A stretch of DNA of 53,869 nt from Peribacillus kribbensis DSM 17871 (GCF_000430765.1 NZ_AUMQ01000040.1:1-53869); one strand, 5' to 3'. Positions 1 to 11,162 are shown, numbered from the stretch's first letter. Numbers and translations are program-made. Notes: generated from the letters alone by a model not told the origin.

Positions 1-26
1 AAGAAAATAACGTTGGCGTCTTGTTT

Positions 27-47
27 CGTTCAGTTTTCAAAGAGCAA
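27..47 (-). promoter_or_regulatory. rRNA leader boxA-like element
   Basis: Reading the minus strand, this is TTGCTCTTTGAAAACTGAACG, the boxA-type antitermination and processing motif found in Bacillus just before 16S rRNA. It lies downstream of two tandem promoters (72-100 and 162-190), so an rRNA operon continues to the left of the window. The 16S gene itself is not visible. The stretch 1-422 has no gene: it holds this leader, the two promoters, and the lysS terminator. Confidence 0.75.
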
Positions 48-71
48 CTTCGCTGCATAAGCAGCTTTTTA

Positions 72-100
72 ATATTATCATTAACTTGTTCAAAAGTCAA
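72..100 (-). promoter_or_regulatory. rRNA operon promoter P2 (sigma-A)
   Basis: Minus strand: -35 TTGACT at 95-100, 17-bp spacer, -10 TAATAT at 72-77 with an extended TG upstream of the -10. Near-consensus and AT-rich, as expected for the proximal promoter of a tandem rRNA pair. It points leftwards into the boxA leader. Confidence 0.8.
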
Positions 101-161
101 TAATATTTTTTATGTTTCTTTTTCGTTTCGTTAAGTTTAAGTTGTCTTAACGACAGATATA

Positions 162-190
162 AATATACCATCATATTTAGCATTGAGCAA
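162..190 (-). promoter_or_regulatory. rRNA operon promoter P1 (sigma-A)
   Basis: Minus strand: -35 TTGCTC at 185-190, 17-bp spacer, -10 TATATT at 162-167, again with an upstream TG. It sits 90 bp upstream of P2, the usual tandem layout of Bacillus rRNA operons. The -35 is weaker than that of P2. Confidence 0.65.
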
Positions 191-360
191 TAACTTTTTT
201 AAAAGTTTTTCCGGGAATTATAAAAGATCATTTATTCAAAAAACTCAGCTAACTCACCGCTTAATCCAAAGGCCTTCTTTCCATTATTATTTTTTCAAGA
301 TAATAAAAGGCTGAACATGCAGGCGAGGGACGATAGAATATCCATGAAGCCTGAGAAAAC

Positions 361-412
361 AAAAAAAAGACTGGTCTTAAAACCGGCAGAAGAAAACGGC
401 TAAAACCAGTCC
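361..412 (-). terminator. lysS intrinsic terminator
   Basis: On the minus strand a GGACTGGTTTTA arm pairs with TAAGACCAGTC across an inner GCCG/CGGT pairing, followed by a run of eight T. It begins about 10 bases after the lysS stop and separates lysS from the rRNA promoters. Confidence 0.85.
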
Positions 413-422
413 TTTTATAAGA

Positions 423-1928
<1,506 letters not shown>

Positions 1929-2005
1929 CTATCTCATGGATACTTCATCCGAATATATTTTATTTTACACTAAGTGTTCACTTGAAACAGCTTTATGTAC
2001 AATAC

Positions 2006-2031
2006 AAAAACTGCCAGATCAAACTGGCAGT
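2006..2031 (-). terminator. dusB intrinsic terminator
   Basis: Minus strand: ACTGCCAG, a 6-base loop, CTGGCAGT, then TTTTTGT. A perfect 8-bp stem with a T-run, about 45 bases past the dusB stop. It closes the folate-yazB-dusB gene group. Confidence 0.9.
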
Positions 2032-2074
2032 CTGTATTAATGGGTATTATAGGAAAATTACTTGATCTTGTCAA

Positions 2075-3073
2075 TCAGGCTAGCTTTGTTACAGCTTCTC
2101 CCGCTTCTACTTCTTCAACTAATCCATAGAGAACACTCACAAGCTGATCTCTTGTTTCACTCTCATTAATCCCATTACGCACTTTGGCATTTCCGCGGAT
2201 TCCTTTCAGGTACCATGCCGCGTGCTTTCTCATTTCTCTTACACCAATATACTCATCTTTCAGGTTGATCAGGCGGTCCAGATGAAGAACACATACATCG
2301 ATTTTTTCGCGGGCACTAGGTTCACCTATCAGCTCGCCAGTTTCTAAATACTTTACTGTCTGATAAATCATCCAGGGATTTCCGAGAGCTGCCCGGCCGA
2401 TCATGACTCCATCAGCACCTGTTTCCTTAAGCATGCGTTCAGCATCAAGAGGAGTCTTTACATCACCGTTTCCTATAACAGGAATATTTACAGACTGCTT
2501 TACTTCACGGATAATATCCCAATTCGCTGTACCTTCATACAATTGAACACGTGTTCGGCCATGCAGAGATACAGCACTTCCCCCCGCTCGTTCAACTGCC
2601 TGGGCGTTCTGAACAGCAAAGATGTGATCCTCGTCCCAGCCCATTCTCATTTTTACAGTCACCGGCTTTTTCACTGCGTCCACTACTGCAGAAACCATTT
2701 CATATATTTTGTCAGGGTCTAGTAACCATTTTGCTCCTGCATCACATTTTGTGATTTTAGGTACTGGACATCCCATATTTATATCGATGATATCCGCATT
2801 GGTATTTTTATCAACAAACTGTGCAGCTTCTACCAAGGTTTTCTTTTCACCGCCAAAAATTTGCAGGCTGAGTGGTTTTTCTCTTTCATCTATATAAAGC
2901 ATGTCTATCGTTTTTTTATTCTGATTGACGATGCCTTTATCGCTGACCATTTCCGCACATACCAGGCCTGCACCAAATTCTTTAACCGTAAGACGGAAAG
3001 CTGAGTTGCATATTCCCGCCATGGGTGCTAGGACAACTTGGTTTTTCATTGTAATGTCGCCTATTTTTAACAC
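2075..3073 (-). CDS. dusB: tRNA-dihydrouridine synthase
   Basis: Reduces uridine to dihydrouridine in the tRNA D-loop using FMN and NADPH (the YacF gene of B. subtilis). A TIM-barrel flavoprotein: APMAG near residue 16 begins the FMN site, NMGCP carries the catalytic Cys at about residue 102, and GADGVMIGRAALGNPW near residue 220 is the phosphate-binding segment. At 332 residues it is full length. Translation starts at GTG with GGGGGG 7 bases upstream. It follows yazB after about 95 bases and probably belongs to the folP-folB-folK-yazB transcription unit. Whether it acts at U20 or elsewhere cannot be told from sequence. Confidence 0.93.
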   Translation of the reverse strand: MLKIGDITMKNQVVLAPMAGICNSAFRLTVKEFGAGLVCAEMVSDKGIVNQNKKTIDMLYIDEREKPLSLQIFGGEKKTLVEAAQFVDKNTNADIIDINMGCPVPKITKCDAGAKWLLDPDKIYEMVSAVVDAVKKPVTVKMRMGWDEDHIFAVQNAQAVERAGGSAVSLHGRTRVQLYEGTANWDIIREVKQSVNIPVIGNGDVKTPLDAERMLKETGADGVMIGRAALGNPWMIYQTVKYLETGELIGEPSAREKIDVCVLHLDRLINLKDEYIGVREMRKHAAWYLKGIRGNAKVRNGINESETRDQLVSVLYGLVEEVEAGEAVTKLA

Positions 3074-3167
3074 GCGGATCCCCCCTCTTTAGTTTTTGAT
3101 ATCTCTAAGCTGCATTTTCGATCAATATTCTATAATTACAGTAGATACTGTAGTAATTAAAAAGTTA

Positions 3168-3380
3168 TTATCCATTCTCTGGCGGCTGCAATTCAACAAG
3201 CGGCACATTAAGCTTCTCACATACTGTTTCAATGACGGAATGAGAGGGCATACGATTGCCCCTTTCAATTTCTCCAAGCAGTGAAACAGAAATGCCGATT
3301 TCCTTTGCAAATCCCTCTTGCGTAAAACCTTTTAGCTTTCGAAAAGCGCGAATGCGTCTTCCCCATTTTTCCGCTTCCAT
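3168..3380 (-). CDS. yazB: Small XRE-family helix-turn-helix protein
   Basis: A 70-residue protein that is almost entirely one Cro/C1-type helix-turn-helix domain. The turn is visible as GFTQEGFAKEIGIS (about residues 18-31), followed by the recognition helix VSLLGEIERGNRMPS. Its start overlaps the 3' end of folK by 49 bases, so the two are translationally linked. The same small gene lies in this place in B. subtilis, where as far as I know its targets are unknown. No effector domain is present; the C-terminus is a short acidic tail. Confidence 0.85.
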   Translation of the reverse strand: MEAEKWGRRIRAFRKLKGFTQEGFAKEIGISVSLLGEIERGNRMPSHSVIETVCEKLNVPLVELQPPENG

Positions 3381-3856
3381 AATCGAACTCCCTCTTTATC
3401 AGGAATGGCATCAAGAATAACTGGCAGTGGTTCACTGAAGCCCGGGATCAAAAGAGCTGGGTTTAACTCTAATAATGGAACTAGCACAAAAGCTCTTTCG
3501 TGCATCCGGGGGTGAGGAATCACAAGACTCTCTGTTTCAATATTTTCGTGATTATAAAGCAAAATGTCAAGGTCGATTGTCCTGGGACCCCATCTGATTT
3601 CCCTTTTTCTCCCAAGCTCAATCTCGATCTGCTGGCATTTAGAGAGAAGTTCTTCTGGGCGCAAGGAAGTTTTTACCTGGAGGGCGATATTTAAAAAACA
3701 ATCCTGTTCCGTATAGCCGACTGGGTCTGTTTCATATATAGAGGAGATGTTTTCAATCTGGATATCCGGTTCCTTCATTAGAGCAGATACCGCTTCTTTT
3801 AAATTTTGCTCTCTATTACCCATGTTGGAGCCCAGCGATAGATAGGAGCTGTTCAT
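3332..3856 (-). CDS. folK: 2-amino-4-hydroxy-6-hydroxymethyldihydropteridine pyrophosphokinase
   Basis: Transfers pyrophosphate from ATP to 6-hydroxymethyl-7,8-dihydropterin, making the substrate of FolP in folate synthesis. The HPPK signature is visible: YLSLGSNMGNRE at the N-terminus and WGPRTIDLDILLY (about residues 92-104), whose two Asp residues hold magnesium. The ATG chosen overlaps the folB stop codon; a TTG one codon earlier is an alternative and both use the GGGAAGAG site upstream. The 3' end overlaps yazB. Confidence 0.94.
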   Translation of the reverse strand: MNSSYLSLGSNMGNREQNLKEAVSALMKEPDIQIENISSIYETDPVGYTEQDCFLNIALQVKTSLRPEELLSKCQQIEIELGRKREIRWGPRTIDLDILLYNHENIETESLVIPHPRMHERAFVLVPLLELNPALLIPGFSEPLPVILDAIPDKEGVRLWKRKNGEDAFALFES

Positions 3857-4221
3857 CAACGGTCTCTTCCCCTTTGAATTTCAATGGCCACAAAATTATA
3901 ATGGCCTGGAATAGGCGGGTCCGGTTTAATTACCTTTACTGTACAAGAGGTGACTTGGGAATAACGGTCCAGGATCTCTTCGGTAATCTTTTCAGCAACA
4001 GCTTCTATAAGCTTAAATGGCTGCCCCTCGACGACATCCCTTGAAATCGCAAATAAATCCGCGTAGCTTATTGAATCCTCCAGGTGATCGGATTTGCCTG
4101 CAATTGATAAATCCGTTTCTACCACTAAGTCTACTTTGAAGCGCTGGCCAAGGCGGTTTTCCTCTGGGAACACTCCATGATATCCATAAAACTCCATTCC
4201 ATTCACATATATTTTATCCAT
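3856..4221 (-). CDS. folB: Dihydroneopterin aldolase
   Basis: Converts 7,8-dihydroneopterin to 6-hydroxymethyl-7,8-dihydropterin and glycolaldehyde, the step before FolK. The 121-residue protein has the family's GMEFYGYHGVFPEENRLGQ N-terminus, with the catalytic Glu in PEE, and a conserved late Lys in VKVIKPDPPIPGH. It overlaps the end of folP by 8 bases and abuts folK, so folP, folB and folK are translationally coupled. Confidence 0.94.
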   Translation of the reverse strand: MDKIYVNGMEFYGYHGVFPEENRLGQRFKVDLVVETDLSIAGKSDHLEDSISYADLFAISRDVVEGQPFKLIEAVAEKITEEILDRYSQVTSCTVKVIKPDPPIPGHYNFVAIEIQRGRDR

Positions 4222-5044
4222 TCTGCTCTCCCTTCTGCATTAAGGCATCCATCATCCTGGCCATTCTAGCCATTTCTTTGACATCATGAATACGGATTAA
4301 CTGGCATCCCTTCTGTATGCCGTAACATACCGTGGCTCCAGTCCCCTCCATTCTTTCCTGTGCCGGAAGATCCAGTACCTGTCCGATAAATCCTTTTCTT
4401 GAGGTGCCAAGCAGTACAGGATAGCCCAGCATGACGATTTTATCCAATTCACTCATCATTTTTAGATTTAGATGGAAGTCTTTTGCAAACCCGATCCCTG
4501 GATCCAAAATAATCTTATCATCCGTGACTCCGGCCTTTTTCATGATATGGATACTTTCATAAAGGTCGTTGATTGCATCCCGAATAAAATGTGCATAGTC
4601 CCGATTGTGACGGTTATGCATGAGGATAATAGGCGCACCCGATTCAGCTGCTGCAGCTGCCATGTCAGGGTCTGCCTTACCTCCCCAAATATCATTGATG
4701 ATATGAGCGCCTGCCTTTATCGCTCCCCGGGCGACTTTTGCTTTATATGTGTCAATAGACAGCGGTACATCAAATTCGCTGGACAATGCCTCTACCACTG
4801 GAATCACTCTTTCAAGCTCTTCCTCATCAGTTATCCTTTCATATCCAGGGCGGGTTGACTCCCCCCCTATATCAATAATGTCTGCTCCGTCTCTGATCAT
4901 ATCTCTTGCATGATAAAGAGCCTGATCTATTGCATAAAATCTGCCGCCATCAGAGAAAGAATCAGGAGTAACATTTAAAATTCCCATAATGATGGTTTTC
5001 TGACTATAGTCTAGTGTATAAGGTCCGCAAGAAATCTGATTCAT
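4214..5044 (-). CDS. folP: Dihydropteroate synthase
   Basis: Condenses 6-hydroxymethyl-dihydropterin pyrophosphate with p-aminobenzoate to dihydropteroate; the sulfonamide target (Sul in B. subtilis). Motifs: MGILNVTPDSFSDGG (about residues 20-34), GADIIDIGGESTRPG (about 54-68) and GTSRKGFIG near residue 217. At 276 residues it is full length, with GGAGG 6 bases before the ATG. In B. subtilis the gene lies behind pabB-pabA-pabC; here it is the first gene of the unit and follows the cysK terminator, so it needs a promoter in 5045-5151, where I see no clear one. Confidence 0.95.
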   Translation of the reverse strand: MNQISCGPYTLDYSQKTIIMGILNVTPDSFSDGGRFYAIDQALYHARDMIRDGADIIDIGGESTRPGYERITDEEELERVIPVVEALSSEFDVPLSIDTYKAKVARGAIKAGAHIINDIWGGKADPDMAAAAAESGAPIILMHNRHNRDYAHFIRDAINDLYESIHIMKKAGVTDDKIILDPGIGFAKDFHLNLKMMSELDKIVMLGYPVLLGTSRKGFIGQVLDLPAQERMEGTGATVCYGIQKGCQLIRIHDVKEMARMARMMDALMQKGEQNG

Positions 5045-5151
5045 TTCATTCCTCCATCAATTAAAACATGTCCCTTTAGTACGTAAAATCCGCATTCAAT
5101 GTATATTTTATAAAAAAAATGTCCGTCTTTAAAGCCGGGTGTGCTGACAGC

Positions 5152-5177
5152 AAAAAAACCCGGCAAAAAGCCGGGCT
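5152..5177 (-). terminator. cysK intrinsic terminator
   Basis: Minus strand: AGCCCGGC, TTTTT loop, GCCGGG, then seven T. A GC-rich stem followed by a T-run, 16 bases after the cysK stop. It separates cysK from folP. Confidence 0.93.
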
Positions 5178-5192
5178 TTCTTTGGAACAATC

Positions 5193-6116
5193 TTATTGTT
5201 CAAAGTTGTATAGCGGAGTGCTTAGGTATCTTTCCCCGTTACTTGGAATGATGGCCAGGACCTTTTTGCCTTTGCCCAGCTTCTTCGCTTCTTGAATGGC
5301 AGCATAGATGGCTGCTCCAGAAGAAATACCGCCAAGGATTCCTTCCTCTTTTGCAGCACGCCGTGCGTAATCGAATGCTTGTTCGGATGTCACTTGTGCA
5401 ATCTCATCATAGATTTTAGTATCAAGGACATTAGGTATAAATCCTGCTCCGATTCCCTGGATTTTATGCGGGCCAGGTTTTCCTCCAGAAAGGACTGGTG
5501 AATCAGATGGCTCCACCGCAATAATCTTAATGCCAGGGAATGCTTCACGCAATACGCTGCCAGTTCCTGTGATTGTACCGCCGGTACCGATTCCTGCTAC
5601 AAACGCATCAAGCTGGTCCATTTGTTCCACAATTTCCTTGCCTGTTGTTTTCCTGTGGATCTCCGGGTTGGCTTCGTTATTAAATTGCTGAGGCACAAAG
5701 TATCCATGTTCCTTTGCTAATTCATCAGCTTTTCTGATTGCACCGCCCATTCCTTCAGGCCCGGGAGTCAAGACAAGCTCTGCTCCATAAGCACGAAGAA
5801 GATTACGGCGCTCCGAGCTCATGGTCTCAGGCATAACCAAAATTGCCCGGTAGCCTTTAGCAGCAGCTATCATAGCTAATCCAATTCCAGTGTTTCCGCT
5901 TGTAGGCTCGATGATTGTATCACCCTTCTTCAGGCGCCCGCTTTCTTCTGCGTCTTCAATCATCGCCAGTGCAATACGGTCCTTAACACTGCTGCCAGGG
6001 TTCATGTATTCAAGCTTAAGGTATACATCAGCGATGTCTTCCTCTACCATACGGTTTAATTTTACAATCGGAGTCTGGCCGACTAATTCAGCCACCGAAT
6101 TTGCTATACGTGCCAT
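5193..6116 (-). CDS. cysK: Cysteine synthase A (O-acetylserine sulfhydrylase)
   Basis: Makes cysteine from O-acetylserine and sulfide with pyridoxal phosphate. The PLP lysine is Lys45 in [11 protein letters not shown]; the substrate loop is [10 protein letters not shown] near residue 70; the phosphate cup is [10 protein letters not shown] near residue 178; [10 protein letters not shown] closes the active site near the C-terminus. The 307-residue length is typical. It has its own promoter and terminator and is monocistronic. In B. subtilis cysK is repressed by CymR bound to CysK; a short inverted ATTCC/AGGAT inside the promoter spacer could be an operator, but I cannot confirm this. Confidence 0.95.
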   Translation of the reverse strand: MARIANSVAELVGQTPIVKLNRMVEEDIADVYLKLEYMNPGSSVKDRIALAMIEDAEESGRLKKGDTIIEPTSGNTGIGLAMIAAAKGYRAILVMPETMSSERRNLLRAYGAELVLTPGPEGMGGAIRKADELAKEHGYFVPQQFNNEANPEIHRKTTGKEIVEQMDQLDAFVAGIGTGGTITGTGSVLREAFPGIKIIAVEPSDSPVLSGGKPGPHKIQGIGAGFIPNVLDTKIYDEIAQVTSEQAFDYARRAAKEEGILGGISSGAAIYAAIQEAKKLGKGKKVLAIIPSNGERYLSTPLYNFEQ

Positions 6117-6163
6117 CTTTTCCCCACTCCTATTCCGACTACTTTTATTGGTTTTATATTAAA

Positions 6164-6192
6164 AATTTATCCTGAATTCGTGGAATTGTCAA
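6164..6192 (-). promoter_or_regulatory. cysK promoter (sigma-A)
   Basis: Minus strand: perfect -35 TTGACA at 6187-6192, 17-bp spacer, -10 TAAATT at 6164-6169, about 50 bases before the cysK ATG. The spacer contains ATTCCACGAATTCAGGAT, an imperfect inverted repeat in the position of a repressor site such as CymR; this is inference. Confidence 0.65.
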
Positions 6193-6240
6193 ATATTTTA
6201 CACCGCATGATAAATCCTTTGTCCTAAGAAAGGAGCCAAA

Positions 6241-6266
6241 ATAAAAAGCACAATACATATTGTGCT
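6241..6266 (-). terminator. yacD intrinsic terminator
   Basis: Minus strand: AGCACAATA, 2-base loop, TATTGTGCT, then TTTTATTTT. A perfect 9-bp stem 6 bases after the yacD stop. Confidence 0.88.
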
Positions 6267-6272
6267 GTAAAA

Positions 6273-7160
6273 TCACTTCTTCGGTCCATAGAGCCAGTCC
6301 ACCTTGAATTCCCTCCAAAACATTTCAGGGGAAGGGCTTGTCTTCATCTTCTCAAGGGCAATCTGCCTGCGGACTTCTTTTTTTACATCTTCAAAGCTAA
6401 GCTTTGTTCCTGGTTTTTTTTCTTTCAAATAAAGGACTGCATATCCATTCTCAATCGGGATCGAGCCGCTCCAGCTCTTTGGCTGCATTTCACCCGCCGC
6501 TTCTAAATAGGAGCTTGGTATGGTATCTGTATCTTTGCTTACAAAGCCCAGATCTCCGCCCTGGCCAGCCGTAAGCTCATCCTGTGACTTTTCCCTTGCA
6601 AGGGTAGAAAAAGGAGAGCCGGCTTTTAATTCGGCCAGGACTTGATCTGATTCTTTTTGATCGGCAGTCACGATATGGGCTAGATGATAAGAAGCAGGTA
6701 TGTCAAAGGAAGATTCATGCTGGCTATAATATTGTTTCATTTCTTCTTCTGAGACTGACACATCCTTCGTTATTAGCTCAGCGAGCAGCAAATCAGCCTT
6801 AATGCTGGTTTTCAGGCTGCTTTCAGATTCATTTCTATTTACACCTTCAGTGGTTCTGGCCAGCTCCACTTTTCGATTGATTTCCTTATCCGAAATAGAA
6901 ATATGATATTTTTTGGCCGCCTGAAAAATGACCTGCTGGTTGATCATATCCTCCAGGACCTCTTTACCGAATCTGGATTCCAATTCTTTTGTCCATTGGC
7001 TGCGGTCAATATTTACATTCCCGACAGCGGCGACTTTGTCTGACTTTTTTAGATCCATCGCCCGCAGAGAAGGAATAGGTTTTACTAAGAAAAAGAGAAT
7101 CGTAATAATATTACATAATACCAAGCCTGAAATAATCGTCCAGAGCTGCTTACTCGACAA
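6273..7160 (-). CDS. yacD: Membrane-anchored parvulin-type peptidyl-prolyl isomerase
   Basis: Likely an extracytoplasmic folding factor of the PrsA/SurA type. Residues about 8-27 form one hydrophobic signal-anchor, with no lipobox Cys at a usual place, unlike PrsA. A SurA-like N-terminal helical region follows, then a parvulin domain (about residues 150-255) with YHLAHIVTADQ, FSTLAREKSQD and GGDLGFV. The 295-residue length matches YacD of B. subtilis. It starts 19 bases after hslO and ends in a terminator, so it closes the coaX-hslO-yacD unit. Its substrate is unknown. Confidence 0.85.
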   Translation of the reverse strand: MSSKQLWTIISGLVLCNIITILFFLVKPIPSLRAMDLKKSDKVAAVGNVNIDRSQWTKELESRFGKEVLEDMINQQVIFQAAKKYHISISDKEINRKVELARTTEGVNRNESESSLKTSIKADLLLAELITKDVSVSEEEMKQYYSQHESSFDIPASYHLAHIVTADQKESDQVLAELKAGSPFSTLAREKSQDELTAGQGGDLGFVSKDTDTIPSSYLEAAGEMQPKSWSGSIPIENGYAVLYLKEKKPGTKLSFEDVKKEVRRQIALEKMKTSPSPEMFWREFKVDWLYGPKK

Positions 7161-7179
7161 TTTATTCTTCCTCCACCTA

Positions 7180-8058
7180 TTATTTTGCTTCTGCTTTTAA
7201 TTCCTCTAGTTCCTCTTTTGAAAAGTGGTATTTTTCATTACAGAAGTGGCATTGAGCTTCTGCCTCGCCATCTGAATCAATGATGTCTTGGATTTCACTC
7301 TGGCCAAGGCTTACAAGGGCATTTGAAATGCGCTCTCTTGAACACTGGCACTTAAATTGGATAGGCATTTTTTCAAGGATCTTCACATTTCCCTCGCCCA
7401 TCAGCTCTTCCAGTATGTCTTCAGGGCTTAACCCCTGCTGAATCAGCTTAGAAATTGGAGCAATGGTCTTCAATCTATCTTCAAGCGCAGCGATCGTCTC
7501 CTCATCTGCCCCTGGAAGGAGCTGCAGGATGAATCCGCCGGCTGCAAGGATTGAATTGTCCGGATTTACAAGGACGCCGACTCCCACAGATGATGGCACT
7601 TGTTCTGAAGAGGCAAAATAATAAGTGAAGTCTTCACCAAGCTCGCCGGATACAATCGGAACCTGTCCTGTAAAATGTTCTCTCAAGCCTAGATCTTTAA
7701 CAACAGTTAAAGTCCCTTCCGTTCCAACTGCTCTTTTGACATCTAGTTTTCCGTGTTCGTTTAAATCAAAGTGAGTCTGCGGATGGGTTACATATCCCCT
7801 GACTTCCCCTTTTGCGTTGCTGTCCACGAGAATCGGCCCGATAGGACCGCCGCCCTCCACTTTAATGGTCAGTTTTTCTTCGCCTTTCAACATGGCTCCC
7901 ATTATCACACCTGCTGTCATGGTGCGGCCAAGGGCAGCAGATGCTGTCGGCCATGTTCCATGCCGGCGCTGTCCCTCTGATACGGTCTCTGTAGAGCTTG
8001 CTGCATAAGCCCGGACCTGTCCATTGAATCCTAAAGCTTTAATTAAGTAATCGGCCAT
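7180..8058 (-). CDS. hslO: Redox-regulated chaperone Hsp33
   Basis: A holdase that is off when reduced and on under oxidative unfolding stress. The switch is the C-terminal zinc centre: Cys237 and Cys239 in KCQCSRER, Cys270 and Cys273 in CHFCNEKY. The N-terminal Hsp33 fold contains [11 protein letters not shown] near residue 70. At 292 residues it is full length. It lies between coaX and yacD with short gaps, as in B. subtilis. Confidence 0.95.
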   Translation of the reverse strand: MADYLIKALGFNGQVRAYAASSTETVSEGQRRHGTWPTASAALGRTMTAGVIMGAMLKGEEKLTIKVEGGGPIGPILVDSNAKGEVRGYVTHPQTHFDLNEHGKLDVKRAVGTEGTLTVVKDLGLREHFTGQVPIVSGELGEDFTYYFASSEQVPSSVGVGVLVNPDNSILAAGGFILQLLPGADEETIAALEDRLKTIAPISKLIQQGLSPEDILEELMGEGNVKILEKMPIQFKCQCSRERISNALVSLGQSEIQDIIDSDGEAEAQCHFCNEKYHFSKEELEELKAEAK

Positions 8059-8084
8059 TTTAATACCGCCTTCCGGTTGTTTAA

Positions 8085-8849
8085 TTATGAATTTCTTTTA
8101 TAGATAAGCTGCAAACCTTTTAATGTGAGAAAAGGATCCACCACATCAATAACAGGAGACTCTTTTGAAATCAGTTTGGCCAGTCCTCCTGTAGCGATCA
8201 CCTTTGGCACAACATTACTTTGCTCTTTCATCCTTCTTACGATTCCCTCAACCTGCCCGACATAGCCATAAACGATGCCTGCCTGCATGGCCGCCACTGT
8301 ATTTTTACCGATGATGTCATCCGGTCGTGCGATTTCGATCCTGGGCAGCTTGGCTGCTTTCGAATAGAGAGCCTCTGTAGATATCCCGATTCCCGGTGCA
8401 ATGGCACCACCCATATACTGCTTGTCCTCATTAATATAACAGTATGTAGTCGCAGTACCAAAATCTACAATGATCAGCGGGCTTCCGTATTCATGAATGC
8501 CGGCAACGGCATTGACAATCCGGTCTGCCCCGACTTCGCGGGGATTATCATATTTTATGTTTAAGCCTGTCTTGATTCCAGGACCAACAACAAGAGGCTT
8601 TAATTCAAAGTATTTGTGGCACATTGATTCCAATGAAAACATGATAGGCGGAACAACGGATGAAATGATGATGCCGTCAAAATCTCCAAAGGCAAGTCCT
8701 ACATGGGAAAGGAGCCCTTTTATGATCATGCCGAATTCATCATCCGTTTTGTGCCTGTTTGTTTCTATTCTCCAATGGTGTTTTAAAGCTTCTCCTTCAT
8801 AAACGCCTAATACTATATTTGTGTTCCCGACATCCAATACAAAAATCAT
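8085..8849 (-). CDS. coaX: Type III pantothenate kinase
   Basis: Phosphorylates pantothenate, the first step of coenzyme A synthesis. It is the ASKHA-fold type III enzyme: DVGNTN at residues 5-10 is the phosphate-1 motif, [11 protein letters not shown] lies near residue 105 and DFGTATTY near residue 130. I place the start at the ATG giving [11 protein letters not shown] (254 residues) with GTGGTGA upstream; an ATG 16 codons earlier has a poor ribosome-binding site and would add a tail not typical of the family. Confidence 0.94.
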   Translation of the reverse strand: MIFVLDVGNTNIVLGVYEGEALKHHWRIETNRHKTDDEFGMIIKGLLSHVGLAFGDFDGIIISSVVPPIMFSLESMCHKYFELKPLVVGPGIKTGLNIKYDNPREVGADRIVNAVAGIHEYGSPLIIVDFGTATTYCYINEDKQYMGGAIAPGIGISTEALYSKAAKLPRIEIARPDDIIGKNTVAAMQAGIVYGYVGQVEGIVRRMKEQSNVVPKVIATGGLAKLISKESPVIDVVDPFLTLKGLQLIYKRNS

Positions 8850-8989
8850 ATTATTCACCACTTTTATAAATATAGAAAGCTTCATTAGCAGAATCATTAA
8901 AGGATGGCCGCATTTTGCTTATATCCTTCCACATCATAACATAATTCACTCCCTTAGGGATATATTGGAGCACTATCCTAAAAGGATGC

Positions 8990-9012
8990 AAAAAAGGCAC
9001 CCGCAGGTGCCT
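8990..9012 (-). terminator. ftsH intrinsic terminator
   Basis: Minus strand: AAGGCACC, TGCG loop, GGTGCCTT, then a T-run. A perfect 8-bp stem 9 bases after the ftsH stop. Confidence 0.93.
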
Positions 9013-9020
9013 TTTTATAC

Positions 9021-11048
9021 TCAGATATCTGATTTACTGCTTTGATCGCCGGATGGCGGGAATTTATCTCTTGGATCCTGAATTGGAGGACCTTCCTGAA
9101 GTGGCGGGTTTGGGATGGTTCTTGAACCTGCTGTTCCTTCATTCTCTGCTCCTTCTGCAGAATCATCTTTTTTATTGATATTGACTTTAACATCCTTGCC
9201 TGATTTTGAAGAACGGTCAGGAAGTGTGCCATGGTCAATTAAATGCTTAATTTGTTCAGCATCAAGCGTTTCAATCTCAAGAAGAGTATTCGCAATCAGT
9301 TCAAGCTTATCGCGGTTCTCTGTAAGGATGGTCTTAGCACGCTGATAGCTTTCTTTAATGAACGTCTGGATCTCCAAGTCAATCTCGTATGCAATCTTAT
9401 CGGAGTAGTTCTGCTCGTTATGAAGATCGCGGCCTAAGAAGACCTGGCCTCCCTGCGCCTGGCCGAACTGAAGCGGGCCGAGCTTGTCGCTCATACCGAA
9501 TTCGGTTACCATGCGGCGCGCTATGCCTGTGGCACGCTGGAAGTCATTGTGAGCCCCTGTGCTGACTTCACCAAAGATAATTTCCTCAGCTACCCGTCCG
9601 CCGAGAAGGCCGACAATTTTATCAAGAAGCTCAGGCTTCGTCATGAAGTAACGGTCCTCTTTCGGAAGCATTACAGCGTATCCGCCTGCCTGGCCACGAG
9701 GGACAATAGTTACCTTGTGGACCATTTCAGCATCATCCAGAACCGTACCGATTACCGTATGACCAGCTTCATGGAACGCCACAATTCTGCGTTCTTTCTT
9801 TGAAATGACACGGCTCTTCTTAGCAGGTCCCGCAATTACACGGTCCGTTGCTTCATCAATATCGGTCATATCCACTTTCTTCTTATTCTGCCGGGCAGCC
9901 ACCAGGGCAGCCTCATTCAGAAGGTTCTCCAGATCCGCACCGGAGAATCCAGGCGTTCTGGCAGCGATAGCTTTCAAATTTACAGTGTCATCAAGAGGCT
10001 TATTGCGCGCATGTACCTTGAGTACAGCCTCACGGCCTATAACATCAGGACGGTCAACCGTAATCTGGCGGTCAAAACGTCCCGGACGAAGAAGTGCCGG
10101 GTCCAGAATATCCGGACGGTTTGTAGCGGCGATGATTATGATTCCCTCATTCGCACCAAATCCATCCATCTCAACCAAGAGCTGGTTCAAAGTCTGCTCA
10201 CGCTCATCATGGCCGCCTCCAAGACCGGCACCACGCTGGCGTCCTACTGCATCAATTTCATCAATGAAGATGATACAGGGAGCATTTTTCTTAGCGTTTT
10301 CAAACAAATCACGGACCCTTGAAGCACCGACACCGACGAACATTTCGACAAAGTCGGAGCCGCTGATAGAGAAGAACGGAACTCCCGCTTCTCCTGCTAC
10401 AGCCCTTGCCAGCAAGGTTTTACCTGTCCCTGGAGGTCCGACTAAAAGGACACCCTTAGGTATGCGGGCGCCAAGCTCCGCAAATTTCCTTGGATCTTTA
10501 AGGAATTCAACAACCTCTACAAGCTCCTGCTTTTCCTCATCAGCACCGGCAACATCTTTAAAACGGACCTTCTTCTTGTCGTCGTTATAAAGCTTCGCCT
10601 TGCTTTTGCCAAAGTTCATGACACGGCTTCCGCCGCCCTGAGCCTGGTTTAAAAGGAAGAAGAACAGTATGAAGATGATGACAAAAGGAATGATCGAAGT
10701 AAAGAATGTTACCCATCCGCTCGTCTCTTTTGCCGGAAGTACATCGACTTTCACATCATTGTCCCGGGATGCTTTATCCACCCGATCTATTGCATTGTTG
10801 CTATTAGTGATATAAGTGATAAACTGTTTGCCTTTTTTCCCGCTGTCAAGCTGTCCCTTCACCTCAAACACATTGCGTTCAGGCTGCATGGATACTGAGC
10901 TGACCTCACCATTTTCCAGATATCTGAAAAACTGATCTTGGGAAATATTATCGGTTGGCTCATTGTGATTATTGAAAATGCTCACTACCCCAATGATCAC
11001 CAAAAATATGAGTAAATAAAATATTGTATTACGGAAGATCCGATTCAT
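9021..11048 (-). CDS. ftsH: ATP-dependent zinc metalloprotease FtsH
   Basis: Membrane-anchored AAA protease that degrades misfolded membrane proteins and short-lived regulators. Two membrane segments flank an external domain: about residues 6-24 and 112-134. Then come Walker A GPPGTGKT near residue 203, Walker [13 protein letters not shown], the second region of homology ending in RPGRFD, and the zinc-binding HEAGH near residue 425. The last 50 or so residues are low-complexity (Gly, Ser, Pro, Asp), typical of Bacillus FtsH. At 675 residues it is slightly longer than usual because of that tail. It is monocistronic, with its own promoter and terminator. Confidence 0.97.
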   Translation of the reverse strand: MNRIFRNTIFYLLIFLVIIGVVSIFNNHNEPTDNISQDQFFRYLENGEVSSVSMQPERNVFEVKGQLDSGKKGKQFITYITNSNNAIDRVDKASRDNDVKVDVLPAKETSGWVTFFTSIIPFVIIFILFFFLLNQAQGGGSRVMNFGKSKAKLYNDDKKKVRFKDVAGADEEKQELVEVVEFLKDPRKFAELGARIPKGVLLVGPPGTGKTLLARAVAGEAGVPFFSISGSDFVEMFVGVGASRVRDLFENAKKNAPCIIFIDEIDAVGRQRGAGLGGGHDEREQTLNQLLVEMDGFGANEGIIIIAATNRPDILDPALLRPGRFDRQITVDRPDVIGREAVLKVHARNKPLDDTVNLKAIAARTPGFSGADLENLLNEAALVAARQNKKKVDMTDIDEATDRVIAGPAKKSRVISKKERRIVAFHEAGHTVIGTVLDDAEMVHKVTIVPRGQAGGYAVMLPKEDRYFMTKPELLDKIVGLLGGRVAEEIIFGEVSTGAHNDFQRATGIARRMVTEFGMSDKLGPLQFGQAQGGQVFLGRDLHNEQNYSDKIAYEIDLEIQTFIKESYQRAKTILTENRDKLELIANTLLEIETLDAEQIKHLIDHGTLPDRSSKSGKDVKVNINKKDDSAEGAENEGTAGSRTIPNPPLQEGPPIQDPRDKFPPSGDQSSKSDI

Positions 11049-11083
11049 CCCTTACCTCCTCCCACGGTAAAAAACTAACTAAA

Positions 11084-11113
11084 ATAGTATCATATGCGAT
11101 CCTATTTTTACAA
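11084..11113 (-). promoter_or_regulatory. ftsH promoter (sigma-A)
   Basis: Minus strand: -35 TTGTAA at 11108-11113, 18-bp spacer, -10 TACTAT at 11084-11089 with an extended TG. It lies 36 bases before the ftsH ATG. Confidence 0.5.
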
Positions 11114-11162
11114 ATAATTGCTTTCATTTCACAAACATGACAAATTTCTCTCAAAAAAATGA

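Noticed and set aside
197-212. Noc-binding site in the rRNA leader region
   Set aside because: TTTTTCCGGGAATT matches ATTTCCCGGGAAAT at only 11 of 14 positions and is not palindromic.
9805-10590. 261-codon frame on the plus strand inside ftsH
   Set aside because: It is antisense to the AAA domain of ftsH, rich in Ser and Arg as expected for a reverse-strand shadow, and has no ribosome-binding site.
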